Assembly: GCA_964438515.1 (NCBI GenBank)
Contig: CAYTLK010000002.1
Coordinates: 1 to 64,000, forward strand
DNA length: 64,000 nt
Reading direction: 5' to 3'
Origin: RGIG3701 sp964438515
Lineage (GTDB): Bacteria; Planctomycetota; Planctomycetia; Pirellulales; Thermoguttaceae
In this document: positions 16,542 through 24,027 of the stretch, in pieces
Layout: each line of letters opens with the position of its first letter
Position numbering within the stretch: the stretch's first letter is position 1
Notes under the pieces: generated by a model
What the model was told of the DNA's origin: nothing
The model's database searches: none
What the model saw: only the letters and a program-made list of their open reading frames with translations
Translations under genes and position numbers: made by a program

Positions 16542-18281
16542 ATGAATCGTTTGATGTTTGCGTTCCTTTTGGTGGCGATGCTTTTCGTGAGCGTTCGAGC
16601 AGACGAGCCGGCCCCTGCGCCCGTTCCGGAACAGAAACCAGCAGAAGGCGTTCCCGCCCCGGAACCCGCTCCGGCTCCCGCCCCCGCACCTGCGGACGAG
16701 CAGAAACCAGCGGAACCCGCTCCGGCTCCCGCCCCCGCACCTGCAGACGAGCAGAAACCAGCGGAACCCGCAGCGGCTCCCGCACCTGCGCCCGCATCTT
16801 CACCCGCACCTGCGCCTGCAGCGGAACAAAAACCAGCAGAACCTGCAACGGCTCCCGCACCTGCATCGGCTCCCGCTTCTGCACTCGCAGCAGAGCCGAA
16901 ACCCGCAGAAACGAAAACCTATAAGACGTTCGAACTGAAATCAGAACCTTTGAAAGTCGATGTGAGTGCTTCAGCAATCGTCTGGACCGAAAATCTGGAG
17001 GTGCTGAAACTTCAGCCCAAGAATTGGAGCAAATTTGAAGTGGAATCCGTCGTTCCGCACGGAACCCTCGTGAAAAAGGGGGATGTGGTTGTAAAATTCA
17101 AGAAGGATGATTACGAGAATGCAATTCAGGACCAAACGTTCGAAATGCAGCTCGCAGAAATCGCTCACGAACGGACGCTTCTTCAGCAGAAAGTGAATGA
17201 TATTACGTTCCAAATTACGATGAAAACCGTGAAACGTAAGAAAGAAACGTGCGAGGCGAAGTGGGAACAGACGAAAAAATACGATTTGGAACTGAATCGG
17301 CGTGTGACCGTCCTCGCGATGGCGTCCGCGGCCCAGACGCTTGAAAACAATAAAGCGGAACTGGAACAGCTGGAAAGAATGTACAAAAAAGACGAATTGG
17401 TCGAACAATCCGAAGAAATCGTACTCAAACGTCAGCGTCTGACGCTTCTGGCGGCGCAGCTCGAATACGATCGTGCAGTAGCGCGAAACGATTGGTCGGT
17501 TCGGATGCTAATTCCGTATTTGGAAGAAGACGCGCAGGACGAATACACCACGAGTTCCGCTCAAATCGATAAAGAAATAGCGGAATTGGACCTGACGCTT
17601 CGTACAACCGAAATCGAGAAAAAGAAAGTCGAAATTCAGTACGCAAGACTCCAAAAAAAGTTTAATGAACTGAAAGAAGACGCAAAATGGTTCGAATATC
17701 GCGCTCCGGCGGACGCCATTGTGCTGTACGGCTCTCTCGAAAACGGAACATGGATGAATTACGCAAAATTTGCGGCGGGTTTAGCGCCTGGGGCTGAAAT
17801 TCCCGTAAAAACACCCTTCATGACGCTCGTAAATCCGGAAAAAGTGTTTCTGGGAGTCACAATTGCGGAGGGTGATTTTGCAAAAGTCGCCGAGAATCAA
17901 AAGGGATATTTTGTCGCAAATTCCTTCCCGGACGTGGAAATTCCCGCAACCGTCAAAAAAATCTCGTCGGTGATTGCGGGAACTGAATATTTGGCGTTTG
18001 CTGCGGTTGAACCGGCTGCAGGCGCTCGTCTGATTCCGGGAATGAAAGGGAAAATAACGATTGCAGCCGTGCGAAAATCAAACGCTCTGCTGATTCCGGA
18101 AGCTGCGGCGGCTCGGGACGACAATAATTTTGAACGTTACGTTTATGTGCTCGACGAATCGAAGAACGAACCCGTTCGACGAACCGTCAAAGTGGGAATG
18201 AAACTGAATGGAAAGCTCGAAATTCTTGATGGATTGGAAGCAGGAATGAAGGTCCTTGAGGATCCGGCGACTGCGGAGTGA
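16542..18281 (+). CDS. Exported HlyD-like (membrane-fusion-type) protein with Pro/Ala/Glu repeats
   Basis: The signal peptide (NRLMFAFLLVAMLFVSVRA) is followed by ~100 residues of Ala-Pro-Glu-Lys repeats. A 17-residue unit (51 bp in the DNA, bases 16691-16792) is duplicated almost exactly. The rest fits a periplasmic adaptor: a half lipoyl-like motif (VVPHGTLVKKGDVVVKF), a long coiled-coil hairpin (about residues 200-390), the returning half (FEYRAPADAIV), a beta-barrel region and a C-terminal segment ending LDGLEAGMKVL. No transporter is next to it, so the partner is unknown. The start is the ATG after GGGAG. The prenyltransferase-fold gene begins four bases after the stop. Confidence 0.78.
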   Translation: MNRLMFAFLLVAMLFVSVRADEPAPAPVPEQKPAEGVPAPEPAPAPAPAPADEQKPAEPAPAPAPAPADEQKPAEPAAAPAPAPASSPAPAPAAEQKPAEPATAPAPASAPASALAAEPKPAETKTYKTFELKSEPLKVDVSASAIVWTENLEVLKLQPKNWSKFEVESVVPHGTLVKKGDVVVKFKKDDYENAIQDQTFEMQLAEIAHERTLLQQKVNDITFQITMKTVKRKKETCEAKWEQTKKYDLELNRRVTVLAMASAAQTLENNKAELEQLERMYKKDELVEQSEEIVLKRQRLTLLAAQLEYDRAVARNDWSVRMLIPYLEEDAQDEYTTSSAQIDKEIAELDLTLRTTEIEKKKVEIQYARLQKKFNELKEDAKWFEYRAPADAIVLYGSLENGTWMNYAKFAAGLAPGAEIPVKTPFMTLVNPEKVFLGVTIAEGDFAKVAENQKGYFVANSFPDVEIPATVKKISSVIAGTEYLAFAAVEPAAGARLIPGMKGKITIAAVRKSNALLIPEAAAARDDNNFERYVYVLDESKNEPVRRTVKVGMKLNGKLEILDGLEAGMKVLEDPATAE

Positions 18282-18285
18282 AACG

Positions 18286-19686
18286 ATGAAATTTCCTGCT
18301 TATTTTTTCCCAATTTGGGCTGTAATTTGCTGTGGTGCGTTCGGAACGTTTGGGGATTCGACGAACGCCGCCTCTGCAGAGGTTCCGCCCTCTGCGGAGT
18401 CGCAGTCTTCGGTAGATGTTCTGCCCTCAGCGGATGTACAGCCCGCTGGAATTTCAGACGAACCGCAAATTCCAAAGGAAATTCCGCCTGTGACGCTGCA
18501 GGAACTGGATCGTTCGATTCTTCGGGGGGTGCAGTTCCTCTTGCGCGGTCAGAATTCCGACGGGTCGTGGGGGACGCCGAGAAACACAAAACAACTTAAT
18601 ATTTACGCACCGGAAGCGGCTCACGACGGCTATCTGGCCGGGACGACGGCGCTGGCGCTTGAGTCGCTGCTGCGGGTGGAACGGATGCTTCAGGAAATAC
18701 CGAATGGAAAGCCGAACGAAAAACCGAACGAAAAACAAAGTTCCGTACAATATTCAGAACTTTCCGACTCGACTCGGGAACTGAAAGCACTTGAGCCGCA
18801 GATTTCCGCGTCGATTGATCGTTCTGAAACGTGGATGTTTGAAAATATGCGCAAACTCAAACGCAGTGCGACCGACGTCCTGTACAATAATTGGGGGCAC
18901 GCGTACGGAATGAGTGCTTTTCGATTGATGTACGAAAGAAAACTGCCCGTTTCCCTGGAGACAGAAGCGTTGGAACAGCGTCAGGAAACGATTCGGGACT
19001 GCATCCGCTATCAGATTCATATGCTGGAATCGGACGAGTGTCTCGCCGGCGGGTGGTGTTATTACGATATGGAAAATTTTGCGGAACATCCCAGCGCCTC
19101 GACCCTTTGTTTTCTGACGGGAACGGTCCTCGTGGGACTCGCGGACGCCCGGGAGTGCGGTGTGGAAGTTCCTCAGCGTCTGATTGACCGCGGTGTCGAT
19201 TCGATTTTGCGCCAGCGCCGCCCCAATGGGTCCTTTGCATACGGTGAATACACGGCCAATTCTGCAAATCCGATCAATCATTCGGCGGCGAGCCTCGGAC
19301 GCTCGCAGGTGTGTCATCTGGCGCTGGGGCTTTGGGGAGATGCGCAAATCGCGACGCAGCAGGAATATGCGGACTGGCTCAATCGTCTGATTTCGCGCAT
19401 CGGCTGGCTCGATATCGGTCGTAAACGTCCGGTTCCTCACGAATCCTGGTTTAAAGTGGCGGGTTATTTTTATTATTATGCGCACTATTATGCGGCGCGC
19501 ATCGTCGATGAATTAGACGATCCGACCCTTCAGAAAACGTTTTCCAACCATTTGGCCGCCATCAATCTGGGACTTCAGGAAAAAGACGGATCCTGGTGGG
19601 ACTATCCGCTGTACGATTATCATCCGTACTATGGAACGGGTTTTGCTCTTTCCACCCTCGTCCGCTGTCGCGTCCACCTGAAATGA
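18286..19686 (+). CDS. Exported prenyltransferase/terpene-cyclase-fold protein
   Basis: An N-terminal hydrophobic segment (FPAYFFPIWAVICCGAFGTFG) suggests export, then a Ser/Glu/Ala-rich linker. From about residue 70 on, repeated QW-like motifs typical of the alpha/alpha-barrel of squalene-hopene cyclases and prenyltransferases appear: GQNSDGSWG, RRPNGSFAYG and EKDGSWWDY. The DxDD catalytic motif of squalene-hopene cyclase is not seen, so hopanoid synthesis should not be assumed. Exported proteins of this fold are frequent in planctomycetes, with unknown roles. It is translated almost directly after the HlyD-like gene (4-base spacing), which suggests a shared function at the envelope. Confidence 0.75.
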   Translation: MKFPAYFFPIWAVICCGAFGTFGDSTNAASAEVPPSAESQSSVDVLPSADVQPAGISDEPQIPKEIPPVTLQELDRSILRGVQFLLRGQNSDGSWGTPRNTKQLNIYAPEAAHDGYLAGTTALALESLLRVERMLQEIPNGKPNEKPNEKQSSVQYSELSDSTRELKALEPQISASIDRSETWMFENMRKLKRSATDVLYNNWGHAYGMSAFRLMYERKLPVSLETEALEQRQETIRDCIRYQIHMLESDECLAGGWCYYDMENFAEHPSASTLCFLTGTVLVGLADARECGVEVPQRLIDRGVDSILRQRRPNGSFAYGEYTANSANPINHSAASLGRSQVCHLALGLWGDAQIATQQEYADWLNRLISRIGWLDIGRKRPVPHESWFKVAGYFYYYAHYYAARIVDELDDPTLQKTFSNHLAAINLGLQEKDGSWWDYPLYDYHPYYGTGFALSTLVRCRVHLK

Positions 19687-19869
19687 ATTATTTGTAATTT
19701 TTATCAACATATTTTCATAAAAAGAGTGTACAATATTCATAACGTGCCGTGACTTTTTTGCCGGAGTTCTTTTGAATTTCCAAGCAGAACGCATGTGCCG
19801 GAAATGTGGGTAAAAACGGAAATATTTTCATAAATTTTGAAAATTTCCGAATATTTTCGTTTTTTTTCC

Positions 19870-19897
19870 TTGCAAATTTCCTATTAGATTATATAAT
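19870..19897 (+). promoter_or_regulatory. Putative sigma-70 promoter for the ECF sigma gene
   Basis: TTGCAA, a 16-base spacer and TATAAT, 93 bases before the start codon. The rest of the 304-base spacer after the prenyltransferase-fold gene shows no gene. Confidence 0.55.
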
Positions 19898-19990
19898 CAA
19901 GAATAGAGGAAGGATAGAGAATCATCCGTGCAGCAGGGATGGTCTTTCTTTCCTGAATATCAACTCATCTCCCCGCGTCAGGAGGAAAAT

Positions 19991-20707
19991 ATGGCACTCT
20001 CCGAATTTGATCGTAATCTGGTGGACCGTTGCTTGCAGAAACAGCCGCAGGCGTGGGAGGAATTTGTAGACCGTTTTGCAGGTCTCGTTTCCTTTGTTGT
20101 TCGAAGTACATGCATGGAACGAAGCATTTCCCTCGATCCGAACGTTCAGGACGATTTGGTGCAGGAAGTGTTCGTGGCGATACTTTCGAATAATTTCGTT
20201 GTTTTGCGCCGTTTCCGCGGAAACAGCAGTCTGGCCGCTTATTTGACCGTGATTTCACGTCGGGTCGTGGTTAAAAGTTTGCTCGAAAAGTACCTCCCCA
20301 TGAGGAAAAAGCCCGTCGCGAAGGCGGAAGATGAAGAAAAAACAGATTCCCAAAAATCGGAAATAAAAAAATCGGAGCCGCAAACTCAAAAAACGGAATC
20401 GAAAAAATCGGATGCAGCCGAAGCCGCTCTGACGGAACCCCGTCCCGCAAGGGAGCCGGAACAAGAGTCGATAAAGATGGAGGAAATTCCGGAACCGACG
20501 ACGGCGGCGGCCGAAGCATATATTGAAAATATGGACGAAATTCTGTACCTGATTTCCAATTTGAGTGCGCGCGATGCTAAAGTTGTGAAAATGTACCATC
20601 TAGAACAAAAAACGTATGCGGAGATTGCTGCGGCGCTGGGTATTTCAGAAAATACGGTGGGGCCGATTCTTTCTCGTGCACGTGAGACGATGCGTCAAAA
20701 AGGGTGA
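19991..20707 (+). CDS. ECF-type RNA polymerase sigma factor
   Basis: 238 residues. Region 2 lies near the N-terminus (WEEFVDRFAGLVSFVV..DDLVQEVFVAI..RFRGNSSLAAYLTVISRR). A Lys/Glu/Ser-rich linker of ~90 residues with EKTDSQKSEIKKSE-like runs is much longer than usual. Region 4 at the C-terminus has the helix-turn-helix TYAEIAAALGISENTVGPILSRAR. It would direct RNA polymerase to alternative promoters. No anti-sigma factor or kinase gene is adjacent, so the regulating signal is unknown. The start is the ATG with a full AGGAGG; an upstream in-frame ATG at 19928 is poor. The last codons lie in a 20-bp tandem duplication. Confidence 0.9.
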   Translation: MALSEFDRNLVDRCLQKQPQAWEEFVDRFAGLVSFVVRSTCMERSISLDPNVQDDLVQEVFVAILSNNFVVLRRFRGNSSLAAYLTVISRRVVVKSLLEKYLPMRKKPVAKAEDEEKTDSQKSEIKKSEPQTQKTESKKSDAAEAALTEPRPAREPEQESIKMEEIPEPTTAAAEAYIENMDEILYLISNLSARDAKVVKMYHLEQKTYAEIAAALGISENTVGPILSRARETMRQKG

Positions 20708-20731
20708 AAAAGCGTCAAAAAGGGTGAAAAA
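20692..20731 (+). repeat. 20-bp tandem duplication over the sigma gene stop
   Basis: GCGTCAAAAAGGGTGAAAAA occurs twice, head to tail, with the stop codon inside the first unit. Beyond it the 361-base spacer to the next gene has a CGCGGA-TT-TCCGCG palindrome (20736-20749), a GAAACCA/TGGTTTC hairpin (20769-20788) and a TTTCCGCGAAA-type direct repeat at 20742 and about 20792. No gene is seen there. Confidence 0.8.
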
Positions 20732-21068
20732 GCGGCGCGGATTTCCGCGAAACTCGAAGTTTTTTTGTGAAACCATCCGATTGGTTTCGTTATTTCCGCG
20801 AAATTCCAAGATTCAACAAAAAGTTTGTATTTTCTGAAATTTGAACGAAAAAAGTCCGGCAAATGAATCCAAAAAAGGAACATTTATCGGACTGTATTCC
20901 AGAAAAACTGCGAAAAATATTCAACGGTCGCCGTGACTCGCCGAGATTCCTCTTTCATTTCTTGAATTTTCTTTTGGCCTCCGTCATTTTTCTTTCAAGG
21001 TCGTGCAAAAGCAATTCCCAGTGCGTTTTGCCGTGCTTTGGAAGGTGCGTCCAAGGACGCGGCGACGG

Positions 21069-21452
21069 TTAGAAAATATCAATAATGTAGTGGAATCCGT
21101 CGTGGTACGGTTTCGGTTCGGGATAGTAATTGTAGTTCTTTTTGTTGTAAATCGGAATACGCATTTCCGGCGGATACCGATGGTACATATTATCAGCACT
21201 GCGATAATATTCGGCCGGATAGTAATTTTGGGGATAGTAAATGTAGGGGTAGTGATAAAAACGATTCCAATCCTGAGTATTGTAATTTTTACCCCAAGTT
21301 TCGTTATACGCAGGTGCGTAATTCCCCGATGTTCCGGCTGCGGCCGGTCCAAACATCCCCTGGACGCGACGAGCGCGCTCGGCAGACACGCTGCTTGCGA
21401 GGACCGCAAACAGGGCCGCTGCCAGCAGGAAAACTGGAAGATGACGTATCAT
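21069..21452 (-). CDS. Small Tyr/Pro/Asn-rich exported protein
   Basis: 127 residues with a clean signal peptide (MIRHLPVFLLAAALFAVLASSVSA, cleavage expected just after). The mature part starts with RARRVQGMFG and then becomes strongly rich in Tyr, Pro, His and Asn, with runs such as YHYPYIYYPQNYYP. No known domain is recognised. The chosen start is the ATG with GAGG six bases upstream; a TTG 12 bases earlier is in frame. The spacer in front of it holds two inverted repeats that look like operators. It may be a small cell-wall or surface component; this is inference. Confidence 0.72.
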   Translation of the reverse strand: MIRHLPVFLLAAALFAVLASSVSAERARRVQGMFGPAAAGTSGNYAPAYNETWGKNYNTQDWNRFYHYPYIYYPQNYYPAEYYRSADNMYHRYPPEMRIPIYNKKNYNYYPEPKPYHDGFHYIIDIF

Positions 21453-21477
21453 AAAAAACCTCAATCCATTGTAAAAT

Positions 21478-21546
21478 GAAAACGAAAAACGTTTTCAACG
21501 GACACTTTTTGAATATTCATGTTCAAGACGCTTGACGTTTGTCAAG
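21478..21546 (-). promoter_or_regulatory. Two inverted repeats upstream of the Tyr-rich protein
   Basis: GAAAACG-AAAAA-CGTTTTC (21478-21496) and CTTGAC-GTTT-GTCAAG (21531-21546). On the minus strand the second contains a perfect TTGACA -35 box, but no good -10 follows at the right distance. An operator over a regulated promoter is the simplest reading. The rest of the 21453-21776 spacer shows no gene; a lone TATAAT lies at 21628-21633. Confidence 0.4.
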
Positions 21547-21776
21547 TTCTCTTCTAACTCCTTTTATCTAATTTCGGCTTTTTTCCCTCCACAATTGAGG
21601 AATATTCCAAAAATTCCGTTTATTTGATATAATGGTTTGAACGCGAAAGGTGTGAGTATTCTGCCGATTCGGAATTTTAAGTCTTTTCTTCACGCAGGTT
21701 TGTGGAAAAAGTTCAAACTTGCTCAAATTTATTCTGTATTTTGAAAGAAAAACGCTCTTTTTTGTCTTGCTGGTAC

Positions 21777-21804
21777 TTGAAATTATTCTGGAATCTGCTA
21801 TAAT
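21777..21804 (+). promoter_or_regulatory. Promoter of tRNA-Ala
   Basis: TTGAAA, a 16-base spacer and TATAAT, with the mature tRNA starting 15 bases after the -10 box. Confidence 0.7.
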
Positions 21805-21818
21805 TCAAAAATCCAATC

Positions 21819-21891
21819 GGGGATATAGCTCAGTTGGTAGAGCATCGCGTTTGCAACGCGAGGGTCATCGGTTCGAGTCCGTTTATCTCCA
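21819..21891 (+). tRNA. tRNA-Ala (anticodon TGC)
   Basis: A full cloverleaf folds. The acceptor stem GGGGATA pairs with TATCTCC, including the G3:U70 wobble pair that is the alanine identity element. The D arm has AGCTCAGTTGGTAGAGC, the anticodon arm TCGCG-TTTGCAA-CGCGA with TGC, and the T arm GGTTCGAGTCC. The discriminator base is A. The 3' CCA is not encoded, so the tRNA depends on the CCA-adding enzyme whose gene lies at 31282. Confidence 0.97.
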
Positions 21892-21901
21892 CTCGACAGG
21901 G

Positions 21902-21927
21902 CGAAAAACAATGACGTTTTTCGTTTT
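21902..21927 (+). terminator. Terminator after tRNA-Ala
   Basis: An 8-bp stem CGAAAAAC / GTTTTTCG with a 6-base loop, followed by TTTT, starts 10 bases past the tRNA. Two further small hairpins follow at 21932-21948 (CACGAAT/ATTCGTG) and 21974-21991 (TTCGGG/CCCGAA). Confidence 0.7.
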
Positions 21928-22154
21928 GTCACACGAATTTGATTCGTGAACATTCGGAATTCTTTCTTCAGTTTTCGGGTTTTTTCCCGAATTTCCTTGA
22001 TTTCTTTTTCCGAATGCGTATCGGCGCAACGCTGCGGCGACTCAGGATGTTTTTTTGAGTGGTTTTCTGCGCAGATACTGATTTCTGTACCAAAACGATT
22101 GTGCTTTTCATCAGCTTTGAGGCTCTGTGCGGACATTAAACGGGAGATTTTCCA

Positions 22155-23801
22155 ATGACTGCAGACCAGATTAAAAGAGTCAAAAAGTTACGATGGCTCG
22201 TGATGTTTCTGCTTCTTCTTGTTTTTAGCGTTTGGGGGTTATTCACCTCCGAGCCGAAGGACCTCACGTACAGTCCCTCCGGGGCCGTGTTCAGCGCGGA
22301 ATCTGAGGCGTCTGCCGAGAATATTTCGTTCGCGGATGTTGCGTGGATGATTACCGCTTCAGCTCTCGTGATGCTGATGACGCCGGGACTTTCCTTCTTT
22401 TATGGTGGAATGGTTCGTCCAAAGAACGTGATTTCCACGATGGTTCAGAGCGTTGTTTCGATCGGACTCGTTTCCGTTTTGTGGGTCGTCGTGGGGTTCA
22501 GTCTCGCGTTTGGCGACTCGTGGCACGGTCTCATCGGAAATCCGCGGCAGTTTTTCATGTTCCAAAACGTCGGCGCAAGCCCGCTTGGAATCGGTTCAGA
22601 AATCAAAATGAACGATTACGTTCCTGTGACGTTCGTTGAGGGAAAATACGTAAAAGACGCAAACTTAAACGTTGCTTCATTGAAGGACGGAGAGCGTCTG
22701 CCTGTGGTGCGGGCGGCAGATGCGGCGGCGGATGGAAGCATTCATGAAGATTGTGTGATTACTGTAACGAAAAATGGAAAGCGTTTCATGAATTATGGCG
22801 CACTCGGACTGACGATTCCGCTTGTGCTTTACGCGCTTTTTCAAATGAAATTTGCGATCATTACGCCGGCGCTCATTACGGGTTCTTTCGCGGAACGTGT
22901 TCATTTTTCCGGCTATCTCGTTTTTATGACGTTATTTACGATTTTCATTTACGCTCCGCTCGCACACTGGACGTGGCACCCGGACGGAATTCTCGCATGG
23001 ATGGGGGTACACGACTTTGCGGGCGGAATCGTCGTTCATGCGTCGTCGGGCGTCGCGGCGCTTGCGGGCGCACTGTACCTCGGTCGGCGTGTCGAACCTG
23101 GGGAGCATTCGCCGGCAAACATTCCTCTCGTGCTTCTGGGAGCCTGTCTCCTCTGGTTCGGATGGTTCGGATTCAACGGCGGGTCCTTCCTTCATGCGGA
23201 CGCAGGCGCTGTAAAAGCGTTTCTCAACACGAATACCGCTTCGGCTTCCGCGATGCTTACTTGGTTTCTGTACGATGCGGTGCGCGGTCGGAAACCTTCT
23301 GCAATGGGCGTGGCGGTCGGATGTGTGGCGGGACTTGTTGGAATCACTCCCTGCGCGGGATGGGTCACGGCGGGTGTGGCGGTTTTCATCGGAACATTTA
23401 TCGCAATCGTCTGCAACACAATGGTGCACTGGCGCGCGCGGCACCCTGGAATCGACGATGCGCTGGACGTCTTTTCGACGCATGGCGTCGGCGGGATTGT
23501 GGGAACCATTCTGACGGGGTATTTCGTCGGAGTGCTGGTCGAACACGGCGGTGCGCATGCGTTCTGGATGCACGTTTTGGGAGTTGCGCTCGTTTTTGCG
23601 TATTCGTTCATCGTCTCGCTGTTTTTGTATTGGGTCACCGACAAACTCGTGAATATGCGTGTTTCAGCGGCTCACGAACGATTGGGACTCGACCGCAGTC
23701 AGCACGGCGAGCACTACGGAATCCTGTATGAAGACGACGAACATGAAATTCGTGAGAGCGCGGCTGCTGCGTCAGCGGCTTCGGTAAACGATGCAAAATG
23801 A
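22155..23801 (+). CDS. amt: Ammonium transporter (Amt family)
   Basis: A polytopic channel for ammonium uptake. The pore's twin histidines are present: His295 in DFAGGIVVHASSG and His443 in THGVGG. The SFFYGGMVRPKNV segment of TM1-2 and GSFAERVHFSGY are also conserved. At 548 residues it is longer than E. coli AmtB. The extra length lies in an N-terminal extension with a hydrophobic segment and in a ~65-residue insertion after SLAFGDSW.., between TM3 and TM4, so probably outside the inner membrane. The C-terminal tail is Ala/Ser-rich. No glnK/PII gene is next to it, which is unusual for amt loci. A foldable 81-nt element follows the stop. Confidence 0.93.
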   Translation: MTADQIKRVKKLRWLVMFLLLLVFSVWGLFTSEPKDLTYSPSGAVFSAESEASAENISFADVAWMITASALVMLMTPGLSFFYGGMVRPKNVISTMVQSVVSIGLVSVLWVVVGFSLAFGDSWHGLIGNPRQFFMFQNVGASPLGIGSEIKMNDYVPVTFVEGKYVKDANLNVASLKDGERLPVVRAADAAADGSIHEDCVITVTKNGKRFMNYGALGLTIPLVLYALFQMKFAIITPALITGSFAERVHFSGYLVFMTLFTIFIYAPLAHWTWHPDGILAWMGVHDFAGGIVVHASSGVAALAGALYLGRRVEPGEHSPANIPLVLLGACLLWFGWFGFNGGSFLHADAGAVKAFLNTNTASASAMLTWFLYDAVRGRKPSAMGVAVGCVAGLVGITPCAGWVTAGVAVFIGTFIAIVCNTMVHWRARHPGIDDALDVFSTHGVGGIVGTILTGYFVGVLVEHGGAHAFWMHVLGVALVFAYSFIVSLFLYWVTDKLVNMRVSAAHERLGLDRSQHGEHYGILYEDDEHEIRESAAAASAASVNDAK

Positions 23802-23816
23802 GGTTCTTTTGAACGG

Positions 23817-23897
23817 TTTGCGAGCGGGGAACGTCATTTCTCTGTTGAAATTGCGTAACTCTGCTTCATCAGAGGATTTACGTCGTCCGCTCGCAAA
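23817..23897 (+). ncRNA. Candidate structured RNA (three-way junction) after amt
   Basis: The outer helix TTTGCGAGCGG pairs with CCGCTCGCAAA (11 bp, 23817-23827 with 23887-23897) and continues as ACGT/ACGT after a 3x3 internal loop. Two hairpins fill the inside: ATTTC-TCTGTT-GAAAT (23836-23851) and CTCTG-CTTCAT-CAGAG (23859-23874). It lies 16 bases after the amt stop, between convergent genes. It may be only a 3' terminator or stabiliser, since A-rich sequence follows rather than T. The fold was drawn by eye. Confidence 0.4.
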
Positions 23898-24027
23898 AAT
23901 CTAAATTGCGGATACAATCCGTTTTTCTCTAAGGAACCGCGTTTTTTTCAGAACGAAGAAACGCGTCTGTTGCTGAGTGCGAAGTTCTGATTCAACGCTG
24001 CACGCGAGATTTCGGTTCCACTTTCGA

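Noticed and set aside
18286..19686. Squalene-hopene cyclase
   Set aside because: QW-like motifs are present, but no DxDD motif was found, the protein is shorter than the usual cyclase and it appears exported.
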